Positions 40,978 to 57,563 of a stretch of DNA of 64,000 nt are shown here, one piece after another. Position numbers and translations under genes: made by a program. Origin of the DNA: Piscinibacter sp047602365 (GTDB lineage: Bacteria; Pseudomonadota; Gammaproteobacteria; Burkholderiales; Burkholderiaceae_C); contig JASGHM010000001.1 of the NCBI GenBank assembly GCA_047602365.1, positions 2,032,985 to 2,096,984 on the forward strand, in the 5' to 3' direction. Every line of letters begins with the position of its first letter. Within the stretch, counting starts at the first letter, position 1. The notes below the pieces were generated by a model, which saw only the letters and a program-made list of their open reading frames with translations, did not search any database and was not told the origin of the DNA.

Positions 40978-41639
40978 CCGCCGACGACCTGCCGGCAGCC
41001 TGCGCCAGCCTGCCGCCGGCCTGGGCCGCGGCGCTGCCGCTGTGGACGCCGGAGCGCTTCGCCGAGGTGATTGCGCGGGTGCGCGCCGTCTCCGATGGCC
41101 GCGAGATCGGCCCGCCCGACCCGTTCCGCGCACTGCGCTTCGCGACGCCCGAGCAGGTCAAGGTGGTGGTGTTCGGCCAGGACCCCTACCCGAAGCCGGG
41201 TCATGCCGACGGCCTGGCGTTCTCCGCCGGGCATGGCAAGCCGGCCTCGCTGCGCCGCATCTTCCAGGTGCTGACCGAGGACAAGCCGGGCTTCAAGCCG
41301 CCGCCGGTGTGGAAGCTCGACGGCTGGGCGCGCCAGGGAGCGCTGCTGCTGAACCCGACGTTGACCATCGAGATCGGCTCCATCGGCAGCCACATAGGTT
41401 GCGGTTGGCAAGCGCTCACAGCCGATATTGTCAAGGTTTTGTGCCAAACACAGACTCCGCCGGTGTTCATGCTCTGGGGCGACAAGGCGCGCCAGTTCTT
41501 CCTCGAGGTGCAGCCCGCGGGCGCGTCGGTGCGCACGCTGGTGACGCGCCACCCTTCCAACGATTTCGAGCGCCGCTTCATGGCCGAGGGCCGGCATTTC
41601 CTGGACACCGCCGATCTGATCGACTGGTGGGCTCTCTAG
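40974..41639 (+). CDS. ung: Uracil-DNA glycosylase, variant active-site loop
   Basis: A 221-residue family 1-like glycosylase that removes uracil from DNA. The water-activating loop reads GQDPYPKPGHADGLAFS (68-84): Asp70 is kept, but the His that normally follows Tyr is Pro. The LLNP block and the later HPSNDF (usually HPSPLS) also differ from the classical enzyme. This may be a subfamily of altered specificity. The ATG overlaps trpC by 4 bases. A stretch at about 41390-41460 is less GC-rich than its surroundings. Confidence 0.88.
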   Translation: MTADDLPAACASLPPAWAAALPLWTPERFAEVIARVRAVSDGREIGPPDPFRALRFATPEQVKVVVFGQDPYPKPGHADGLAFSAGHGKPASLRRIFQVLTEDKPGFKPPPVWKLDGWARQGALLLNPTLTIEIGSIGSHIGCGWQALTADIVKVLCQTQTPPVFMLWGDKARQFFLEVQPAGASVRTLVTRHPSNDFERRFMAEGRHFLDTADLIDWWAL

Positions 41640-41666
41640 CCTGTGCTATCATCGCGGGCTCTGCGT

Positions 41667-41752
41667 GGAGGGGTGCCCGAGTGGCTAAAGGGGGCAGACT
41701 GTAAATCTGTTGGCTTACGCCTACGCTGGTTCGAATCCAGCCTCCTCCACCA
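41667..41752 (+). tRNA. tRNA-Tyr (GTA)
   Basis: An 86-base class II tRNA with long variable arm, anticodon GTA at 41701-41703, acceptor GGAGGGG pairing with CTCCTCC and an encoded CCA end. The T-arm GGTTCGAATCC is canonical. It is first of the tRNA trio before tuf. A -10-like TATCAT lies at 41647-41652 just inside the upstream gap; no strong -35 was found. Confidence 0.95.
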
Positions 41753-41781
41753 AAGATTCAGTACGGCGTGTTGTCTCCCGA

Positions 41782-41855
41782 GCGGGAGTAGTTCAATGGT
41801 AGAACCCCAGCCTTCCAAGCTGATGACGCGGGTTCGATTCCCGTCTCCCGCTCCA
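41782..41855 (+). tRNA. tRNA-Gly (TCC)
   Basis: A 74-base tRNA with anticodon TCC at 41814-41816, acceptor GCGGGAG/CTCCCGC, T-loop GGTTCGATTCC and encoded CCA. It follows tRNA-Tyr by 29 bases, the same order as in the Escherichia coli tyrU-glyT-thrT-tufB unit. Confidence 0.95.
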
Positions 41856-41915
41856 TGTCGCCAGAGGCTTGGTATCCCGTCCGGATTCAAGCCTGTGTCG
41901 ACGGTCAGTTGATCG

Positions 41916-41990
<75 letters not shown>

Positions 41991-42028
41991 AGTCTTGATA
42001 TTCATTCTCGTTGTCGAGGAGCGAAACG

Positions 42029-43219
<1,191 letters not shown>

Positions 43220-43231
43220 ATGGAAGGCCAC

Positions 43232-43307
43232 AGGGGCATAGCTCAATTGGCAGAGCGCCGGTCTCCAAAACCGGAGGTTGGGGGTTCGAGACCCTCTGCC
43301 CCTGCCA
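43232..43307 (+). tRNA. tRNA-Trp (CCA)
   Basis: A 76-base tRNA with anticodon CCA at 43265-43267, acceptor AGGGGCA/TGCCCCT, discriminator G and encoded CCA end. It lies between tuf and secE, as in many proteobacteria. It is the tRNA whose charging the trp leader would sense. Confidence 0.96.
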
Positions 43308-43340
43308 GACGAAGGCCCTGACGGGCCGCAATGGCTGGCC

Positions 43341-43386
43341 GCAGCAGCCCGCGAGGTGACTTCAAAGTCCCTGCGGGCTTTGCTGC
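43341..43386 (+). promoter_or_regulatory. Long hairpin between tRNA-Trp and secE
   Basis: GCAGCAGCCCGC pairs with GCGGGC-TT-TGCTGC, enclosing the smaller hairpin GACTT/AAGTC. The structure lies 55 bases before secE. It may be an RNA processing site separating tRNA-Trp from the secE-nusG message or a partial terminator. Confidence 0.6.
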
Positions 43387-43440
43387 TGAAAGGCGGCCCC
43401 GCTTTTTCGAAGGCGAGGCCGCTGCAAAGCGAAGCGAACA

Positions 43441-43824
43441 ATGGCGAATCCTGAAGTCGAAACTGTCTCCACCGGCGCGGACAAGGCCAAGCTGGCGGTG
43501 GCCGGCGTGCTGGTCATCGGCGCGGTGGCGGCGTTCTACGCGCTGGGCAAGCAGGACCTGTGGCTGCGCGTGGTCGCGCTGCTGGTGCTGATGGCCGCGG
43601 CGATCGGCGTGTTCTTCACCGCCGAGGCCGGCAAGCAGCTGGTCGCCTATGGTCAGGACTCGATCAAGGAAACGCGCAAGGTCGTCTGGCCCACCCGCAA
43701 GGAAGCCATGCAGATGACGGCCTACGTGTTTGCCTTCGTGTTCGTGATGGCGCTGTTCCTGTGGCTGACCGACAAGACGCTCGAATGGGCGCTGTACGAC
43801 CTGATCCTGGGCTGGAAGCGTTGA
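43441..43824 (+). CDS. secE: Preprotein translocase subunit SecE
   Basis: A 127-residue three-helix SecE, the small essential part of the SecYEG channel. Membrane segments lie at about 19-37, 42-60 and 92-112. The conserved cytoplasmic block is SIKETRKVVWPTRKEA. It is followed by nusG after 10 bases, the classic pair. Confidence 0.96.
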   Translation: MANPEVETVSTGADKAKLAVAGVLVIGAVAAFYALGKQDLWLRVVALLVLMAAAIGVFFTAEAGKQLVAYGQDSIKETRKVVWPTRKEAMQMTAYVFAFVFVMALFLWLTDKTLEWALYDLILGWKR

Positions 43825-43834
43825 GGACCGAGCG

Positions 43835-44419
43835 ATGAGCGATCAAGCAACCCCGACCGTCACCGCCGAGAACGTCGCTCCGGCGACCAACAAGCGCTGG
43901 TACGTCGTGCACGCCTACTCCGGCATGGAGAAGGCGGTCGAGCGCAACCTGCGCGAGCGCATCGACCGCTCCGGCCTGCAGGACAAGTTCGGCCGCATCC
44001 TGGTGCCGATGGAAGAGGTCGTCGAGCTGAAGAACGGCAAGAAGTCGGTCACCGAGCGCCGCTTCTTCCCCGGCTACGTGCTGGTCGAGATGGAGATGGC
44101 CGACGAGACCTGGCACCTGGTCAAGCACACCAGCAAGGTCACCGGCTTCGTCGGCGGCGCGAAGAACCGCCCGGCGCCGATCTCGGAAGCCGAAGTGCTG
44201 AAGATCGTCCACCAGATGCAGGAAGGCGTGGAGAAGCCGCGCCCGAAGGTCGAGTGGTCGGTCGGCGAACTGGTGCGCGTCAAGGAAGGCCCGTTCACCG
44301 ACTTCAACGGCGCGATCGAGGACGTCAACTACGACAAGTCCAAGGTGCGCGTGTCGGTCACCATCTTCGGCCGCGCCACGCCGGTCGAGCTGGACTTCTC
44401 GCAGGTCGAGAAGGTCTGA
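43835..44419 (+). CDS. nusG: Transcription termination/antitermination factor NusG
   Basis: A 194-residue NusG. The N-terminal NGN domain (RWYVVHAYSGMEKAVE) binds RNA polymerase. The KOW domain (VGELVRVKEGPFTDFNGAIEDV) binds Rho or ribosomal protein S10. Length and layout are standard. It precedes the ribosomal protein genes of the L11 operon. Confidence 0.97.
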   Translation: MSDQATPTVTAENVAPATNKRWYVVHAYSGMEKAVERNLRERIDRSGLQDKFGRILVPMEEVVELKNGKKSVTERRFFPGYVLVEMEMADETWHLVKHTSKVTGFVGGAKNRPAPISEAEVLKIVHQMQEGVEKPRPKVEWSVGELVRVKEGPFTDFNGAIEDVNYDKSKVRVSVTIFGRATPVELDFSQVEKV

Positions 44420-44440
44420 CGAAGGTTTGAGTTTCCGGGT

Positions 44441-44465
44441 GCGCCCCGTCCCGACCCCGGGGCGC
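44441..44465 (+). promoter_or_regulatory. Hairpin in the nusG-rplK leader
   Basis: GCGCCCCG, nine bases, CGGGGCGC, in the 127-base gap ahead of rplK. The leader of rplK is where ribosomal protein L1 represses its own operon in Escherichia coli. This hairpin may be part of that control or a terminator for nusG; the L1 site itself was not identified. Confidence 0.5.
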
Positions 44466-44546
44466 GCCGTCACAAGCAGGGTCGAATTGACGAGGAGCCG
44501 AAGCCGCGTGTGCGGTGGAAGCGCTTGAACTCGATAGGAGCCATTC

Positions 44547-44978
44547 ATGGCAAAGAAGATCGTCGGCTTCATCAAGCTGCAGATCCCGGCCGGCAAGGCC
44601 AACCCCTCGCCCCCGATCGGCCCGGCGCTGGGTCAGCGCGGTCTGAACATCATGGAGTTCTGCAAGGCGTTCAACGCCCAGACGCAGAGCATGGAACCCG
44701 GCCTCGTGCTGCCGGTGGTGATCACCGCGTTCGCGGACAAGTCGTTCACCTTTGTTCTGAAGACCCCGCCGGCCACCGTGCTGATCAAGAAGGCCGCCAA
44801 GCTCGACAAGGGATCGCCCCGTCCGCACACCGACAAGGTGGCCAAGCTGACGCGCGCCCAGGTCGAGGAAATCGCCAAGACCAAGATGAAGGACCTGACG
44901 GCCGCCGACCTCGACGCCGCGGTTCGCACGATTGCCGGTTCCGCCCGCTCGATGGGCGTCACCGTGGAAGGAGTCTGA
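44547..44978 (+). CDS. rplK: 50S ribosomal protein L11
   Basis: A 143-residue L11 that binds the GTPase-associated region of 23S rRNA. N-terminal IKLQIPAGKANPSPPIGPAL contains the Pro residues where thiostrepton acts. The C-terminal rRNA-binding part ends GSARSMGVTVEGV. TAGGAG precedes the ATG. rplA follows after 2 bases. Confidence 0.98.
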   Translation: MAKKIVGFIKLQIPAGKANPSPPIGPALGQRGLNIMEFCKAFNAQTQSMEPGLVLPVVITAFADKSFTFVLKTPPATVLIKKAAKLDKGSPRPHTDKVAKLTRAQVEEIAKTKMKDLTAADLDAAVRTIAGSARSMGVTVEGV

Positions 44979-44980
44979 TC

Positions 44981-45691
44981 ATGGCCAAGCTGACCAAGAA
45001 GCAGAAGGCGCTCGTCGGCAAGGTCGACAGCAACAAGCTGTACCCGCTGGACAATGCACTGGCGATCGTCAAGGAAAACGCGACTGCCAAGTTCGACGAG
45101 TCGATCGACGTCGCCGTGCAGCTCGGCATCGACGCGAAGAAGTCCGACCAGGTGGTGCGCGGCGCCGTCGTGATGCCCAACGGCACCGGCAAGACCAAGC
45201 GTGTCGCGGTGTTCGCCCAGGGTGCCAAGGCCGAAGAAGCCAAGGCGGCCGGCGCCGACATCGTCGGCATGGACGACCTGGCGGCCAGCATCAAGGCCGG
45301 CAACATGGACTTCGACGTCGTGATCGCCTCGCCCGACACGATGCGCATCGTCGGTACGCTGGGCCAGGTGCTCGGCCCGCGCGGCCTGATGCCGAACCCG
45401 AAGGTCGGCACCGTCACGCCCGATGTCGCCACCGCGGTGAAGAACGCCAAGGCGGGCCAGGTGCAGTTCCGCGTCGACAAGGCCGGCATCATCCACGCCA
45501 CGATCGGCCGCCGTTCGTTCGACGCCGACAAGTTGAGCGGCAACCTGCGCGCGCTGATCGAGGCCCTGAACAAGGCCAAGCCGGCGTCGAGCAAGGGCAT
45601 CTACCTGCGCAAGGTGGCGGTGTCGTCGACCATGGGCGTCGGTGCCCGCGTCGACGTGTCGACGATCAACGCGGCGCCTGTGCAGGCGTGA
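44981..45691 (+). CDS. rplA: 50S ribosomal protein L1
   Basis: A 236-residue L1, a stalk-base protein and the probable translational repressor of the rplK-rplA message. The block GTLGQVLGPRGLMPNPKVGTV is diagnostic. It ends with ARVDVSTINAAPVQA. The L10 leader follows its stop directly. Confidence 0.98.
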   Translation: MAKLTKKQKALVGKVDSNKLYPLDNALAIVKENATAKFDESIDVAVQLGIDAKKSDQVVRGAVVMPNGTGKTKRVAVFAQGAKAEEAKAAGADIVGMDDLAASIKAGNMDFDVVIASPDTMRIVGTLGQVLGPRGLMPNPKVGTVTPDVATAVKNAKAGQVQFRVDKAGIIHATIGRRSFDADKLSGNLRALIEALNKAKPASSKGIYLRKVAVSSTMGVGARVDVSTINAAPVQA

Positions 45692-45934
45692 AGCAGCAGA
45701 GCCTGCAGTCTTCGGACTACAGGCTGAACAGAGTTTGGTGGGCTGCGCGGCGGGCAACCGGCGCGCAGGCCATCGAAGACCGCTGGTGCGGAGTCCAACT
45801 CCTCCGCTTAATGGCCAGCGCAGATGGCGGTCCCGCCGCAGATGGAATTTCGGTTCCGGAGTCGGTAGGTCGCTGAAACCCGGTGTGCGGGGAGGTCGAG
45901 AGACTGAACCGCACGTGTTTGTGAGGAGCAGACC
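45692..45934 (+). promoter_or_regulatory. rplJ leader (L10-type autoregulatory region)
   Basis: A 243-base non-coding stretch ahead of rplJ with strong folding potential. At 45700-45725, AGCCTG-C-AGTC-TTCG-GACT-A-CAGGCT makes a stem with a UUCG tetraloop. Position and length fit the L10 leader, where the L10(L12)4 complex binds to repress rplJ-rplL. The L10-binding kink-turn was not resolved by eye, and a promoter within the region is possible. Confidence 0.7.
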
Positions 45935-46450
45935 TTGAGTCTCAACCGCAACGAGAAAGCAGCCGTTGTCACGGACGTCGCCGCGCAAGTGGCCCGTTCG
46001 CAGACGCTCGCGCTGGCCGAGTACCGTGGCCTCACCGTGGAACACCTGAACGCGCTGCGCAAGCAGGCGCGCGACAAGGGCGTGTACCTTCACGTGCTGA
46101 AGAACACCCTGGCTCGTCGCGCCGTCGCCGGCACGCCGTTCGAGGTCGCCCAGGGTGCCATGGTCGGTCCGCTGATCTACGGCTTTTCCGAAGACGCTGT
46201 CGCCGCGGCCAAAGTCATCGCCGACTTTGCCAAGGGCAACGACAAGCTGATCGTCAAGGCCGGCGCCTATGCCGGCAAGGCCCTGGACGCCGACGGCGTC
46301 AAGGCGCTGGCGTCCGTGCCGAGCAAGGAAGTCCTGCTCAGCCAGATCGCCGGCCTGCTGAAGTCGCCGGTGCAGCGCATGGCTGCCGTGGTGGCTGCGC
46401 TGGCCGAAAAGCGTGGCGCCCCGGCTGCGGCCGAAGCGCCTGCCGCCTGA
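45935..46450 (+). CDS. rplJ: 50S ribosomal protein L10
   Basis: A 171-residue L10, the stalk base that anchors L7/L12. It opens with SLNRNEKAAVVTDVAAQ and has AEYRGLTVEHLNALRKQAR. The start is a TTG at 45935 with GAGGAG eight bases upstream; no ATG gives the known N-terminus. A weak start codon fits the tight control of this gene. Confidence 0.97.
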   Translation: MSLNRNEKAAVVTDVAAQVARSQTLALAEYRGLTVEHLNALRKQARDKGVYLHVLKNTLARRAVAGTPFEVAQGAMVGPLIYGFSEDAVAAAKVIADFAKGNDKLIVKAGAYAGKALDADGVKALASVPSKEVLLSQIAGLLKSPVQRMAAVVAALAEKRGAPAAAEAPAA

Positions 46451-46499
46451 AGACGATCTTTCCACTGAACCGAATCCAACAGATATCTAGGAGCCAAAC

Positions 46500-46877
<378 letters not shown>

Positions 46878-46895
46878 TTCGAGTCCGGTCTGCGG

Positions 46896-47046
46896 GGCTG
46901 GGAGTCGGAAATCGGCTCCCAGCCTCTTGCGCTTCCAGAGGTCTTGCGTTGCAAGACCCTTGGAGAGCACCTGGTAGGGCCTCGCTCCGACAATCGGGGC
47001 CCTCCCAAGTGATCTCTAGAAGTTCTCTGATCCGACTGCAGAGAAC
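46896..47046 (+). promoter_or_regulatory. Structured rplL-rpoB intergenic region with three hairpins
   Basis: Three perfect stems: GGCTGGGAG/CTCCCAGCC (46896-46924), GGTCTTGC/GCAAGACC (46940-46958) and GTTCTCTG/CAGAGAAC (47022-47046). In Escherichia coli this gap holds an attenuator and an RNase III site that set the ratio of ribosomal protein to polymerase. The whole gap (46878-47197) has no gene. Confidence 0.75.
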
Positions 47047-47197
47047 GGGTTTGGTCGGGCTCCGGTGCAACGCCGGGGTTGTCCGCCAGCGGCAGGTAGT
47101 GGCCTGCCACCAAGCTTCGGGCGCAAGGCCCGAAAGGCAGTCGCCGACGGAACATCTCTGCCAACGGCCGGGCGGAGGTTCCTGAGACGGAGTGTTT

Positions 47198-51322
<4,125 letters not shown>

Positions 51323-51340
51323 GAAGGAAGGAAACAGAAC

Positions 51341-55573
<4,233 letters not shown>

Positions 55574-55599
55574 GCATGGCCCTCGCGGGCTGAGCGACA

Positions 55600-55625
55600 G
55601 GGGCGGCCGCGTGCCGCCCCTTTTT
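55600..55625 (+). terminator. Intrinsic terminator after rpoC
   Basis: GGGGCGGC, CGCGT, GCCGCCCC then TTTTT: an 8-bp GC stem with a 5-base loop and a T-run, 26 bases after the rpoC stop. This is the clearest rho-independent terminator in the window and ends the rif operon. Confidence 0.93.
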
Positions 55626-55651
55626 CATTCCCTCATCCGGGAGACGAGACG

Positions 55652-55744
55652 ATGAGACTGGCGCTGATCGCCCACGATCGCAAGAAGGACGACATGGTGG
55701 CGCTGGCGCGCAGCCATGCCGCGTTCCTGAAGACCTGCACCTGA
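55652..55744 (+). pseudogene. mgsA: Remnant of methylglyoxal synthase (N-terminal part)
   Basis: Thirty codons starting at ATG 55652 with GGAGACGAGAC upstream read MRLALIAHDRKKDDMVAL and on to FLKTCT, then stop. This is the N-terminus of methylglyoxal synthase (normally about 130-150 residues). After the stop, one frame shift away, LMATATGG resembles the phosphate-binding ATGTTG block, and the likeness ends there. The phosphate loop is incomplete and the catalytic rest is absent, so the gene is decayed or cut by a deletion. An AT-rich patch follows. Confidence 0.75.
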
Positions 55745-55764
55745 TGGCCACCGCCACCGGCGGT

Positions 55765-55826
55765 ATCCGAAGTCATTATAATGCCTGAGCGGGTATTAGA
55801 TATTTTATAAGCCAAATCATGGTGGC
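55765..55826. other. AT-rich patch, possible deletion or insertion junction
   Basis: About 60 bases with far more A and T than the surroundings (TCATTATAATGCC, TATTAGATATTTTATAAG), directly where the likeness to mgsA ends. It contains TATAAT-like hexamers by composition, but no gene lies downstream on the + strand. No inverted repeats or target duplications were found. Confidence 0.5.
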
Positions 55827-55850
55827 GCTGCGCGTCACAACGTCTGCCTC

Positions 55851-56285
55851 TCACACCTGCTCGCCGCCCTGGCCGGCGAGGGCAGCTGACCAGGCCTGCG
55901 GCGTCGTGATCGTCACGCCCAGCAGCCGGGCGCGGCGGGCGAGCTTGAGCACCGCGCGGTCGCGGCTGAGCAAGGTGGCACCGGGCAGCGACAGCGCGAG
56001 CTCGATGAACTTCTGGTCGTCCGGATCGGTGCAGCGCAGCGGCTGGGACAATGCGACGGCCGGTGCCGCGACCAGCCGGGCCCGCCCGTCCCAGACGGCG
56101 AGCGTGGCGCTGCGGTCGGGCTTCCACGGCGCCAGGGATTCATAAGTGAGTACCTGCTCGAGCTCCTGGCGCATCTCGGTGGTGACATGCCAGTGCCACA
56201 GACCCGCGGCAAGCTGCCGGTCCAGCACGGCCGTCGAGGCGTCGCGGAAGACCAGCCAGTCGAGCACCACGTTGGTGTCCAGCAC
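55851..56285 (-). CDS. PIN-domain protein (toxin-like, COG1569 type)
   Basis: A PIN-fold nuclease candidate of about 144 residues. Acidic active-site positions are visible: Asp in LDTNVVLDW, Glu in TTEMRQELEQVL, and Asp residues in TDPDDQKFIELAL and LSRDRAVL. The GTG at 56285 is the only start in frame, yet the residues encoded just upstream (DRPLV) continue the family pattern. An ATG at 56314 lies one frame away, so a base may be missing in the run of five C at 56299-56303. No antitoxin gene is next to it. It converges with the rpoC end. Confidence 0.75.
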   Translation of the reverse strand: MLDTNVVLDWLVFRDASTAVLDRQLAAGLWHWHVTTEMRQELEQVLTYESLAPWKPDRSATLAVWDGRARLVAAPAVALSQPLRCTDPDDQKFIELALSLPGATLLSRDRAVLKLARRARLLGVTITTPQAWSAALAGQGGEQV

Positions 56286-56332
56286 CAGTGGCCGGTCGGG
56301 GGCGGAGTGTGCATGGTTCGCGCAGGGCCGCC

Positions 56333-56361
56333 TTGCAGGCCCGAGTTCGCCCGAATATAAT
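56333..56361 (+). promoter_or_regulatory. Promoter of the str operon (rpsL)
   Basis: TTGCAG (56333-56338), 17 bases, TATAAT (56356-56361), in the 226-base gap between the divergent PIN gene and rpsL. A perfect -10 hexamer at correct spacing is the best sigma-70 promoter seen in the window. The leader of about 145 bases after it carries no ORF of note. Confidence 0.85.
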
Positions 56362-56511
56362 CGCAGGCTTTTCGGCAGATTCTGCTGCGCTCTTTGTCGG
56401 GCGGCTCACCGTGATCAACAGCGTCGCGGCTTCGGGCTGGTCTCCGCATCGGAGCGCTCGGCTTCTCCCGGAATGAAACGAATCTGACTTCACACGGGAA
56501 CAAGTCAAGCC

Positions 56512-56889
56512 ATGCCAACCATCAACCAGCTCGTGCGCCAAGGCCGCCAGGTCGAGGTCACGAAGTCCAAGTCGCCTGCGATGCAGAACAGCCCGCAGCG
56601 CCGCGGCGTCTGCACGCGCGTCTACACCACGACGCCGAAGAAGCCGAACTCCGCACTGCGCAAGGTCGCCAAGGTGCGCCTGACCAACGGTTTCGAGGTC
56701 ATCTCGTACATCGGCGGCGAGGGCCACAACCTGCAGGAGCACAGCGTCGTGCTCGTGCGCGGCGGCCGCGTGAAGGATCTGCCGGGCGTGCGCTACCACA
56801 TCGTGCGCGGCTCGCTGGACCTGCAAGGCGTCAAGGATCGCAAGCAGGCCCGCTCGAAGTACGGCGCCAAGCGCCCGAAGAAGGCCTAA
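56512..56889 (+). CDS. rpsL: 30S ribosomal protein S12
   Basis: A 125-residue S12 that shapes decoding accuracy. TTTPKKPNSALRK (Lys43/44) and GGRVKDLPGVRYH (Lys88) have the streptomycin-sensitive form, with Asp89 for methylthiolation. The ATG at 56512 gives the usual MPTINQLVR. rpsG follows after a 123-base leader that could hold the S7 control site. Confidence 0.98.
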   Translation: MPTINQLVRQGRQVEVTKSKSPAMQNSPQRRGVCTRVYTTTPKKPNSALRKVAKVRLTNGFEVISYIGGEGHNLQEHSVVLVRGGRVKDLPGVRYHIVRGSLDLQGVKDRKQARSKYGAKRPKKA

Positions 56890-57012
56890 GAAGCACTCGA
56901 CCTTCGGGTCGTCGTCGTCGGCCCTGGTGGCCGGCAAAGTAAGTGAGGGGTCGGCTGGCTCCTCGCGGTCCGGGGCGAAACCCGGGCCAACTGAAGCAAA
57001 AGGAAGATTGAA

Positions 57013-57483
57013 ATGCCACGTCGTCGCGAAGTACCCAAGCGCGAGATCCTGCCCGATCCGAAGTTCGGTTCGGTCGAACTCTCCAAGTTCATGAACGTGA
57101 TCATGGAGTCCGGCAAGAAGGCCATCGCCGAGCGCATCATCTACGGCGCGCTCGACCAGGTCGAGAAGAAGTCCGGCAAGGATCCGCTGGAGATCTTCAA
57201 CGTCGCGCTGAACAACATCAAGCCGATGGTCGAAGTGAAGTCACGCCGCGTCGGCGGTGCGAACTACCAAGTTCCCGTGGAAGTTCGCCCCGTCCGCCGC
57301 GTCGCTCTGGCGATGCGCTGGCTGAAGGAGTCGGCGCGCAAGCGTGGCGAGAAGTCGATGGCCCAGCGCCTGGCCAACGAGCTGCTGGAGGCCGTCGAAG
57401 GCCGCGGCGGCGCGATGAAGAAGCGCGACGAAGTGCACCGCATGGCCGAAGCCAACAAGGCCTTCTCGCACTTCCGCTTCTGA
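57013..57483 (+). CDS. rpsG: 30S ribosomal protein S7
   Basis: A 156-residue S7, the head-assembly protein binding the 3' domain of 16S rRNA. Standard blocks PDPKFGSVELSKFMNVIM and RRVGGANYQVPVEVRP. In Escherichia coli S7 represses its own message from the rpsL-rpsG gap. AGGAAG precedes the ATG. Confidence 0.98.
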   Translation: MPRRREVPKREILPDPKFGSVELSKFMNVIMESGKKAIAERIIYGALDQVEKKSGKDPLEIFNVALNNIKPMVEVKSRRVGGANYQVPVEVRPVRRVALAMRWLKESARKRGEKSMAQRLANELLEAVEGRGGAMKKRDEVHRMAEANKAFSHFRF

Positions 57484-57563
57484 CCGACCAGCACGCAGCT
57501 TTCTGTCGGCCGCTCTTCGGGTCAACCCTGACCCGCGAGCGGCCCAAGTATTTGGAGTGAACC

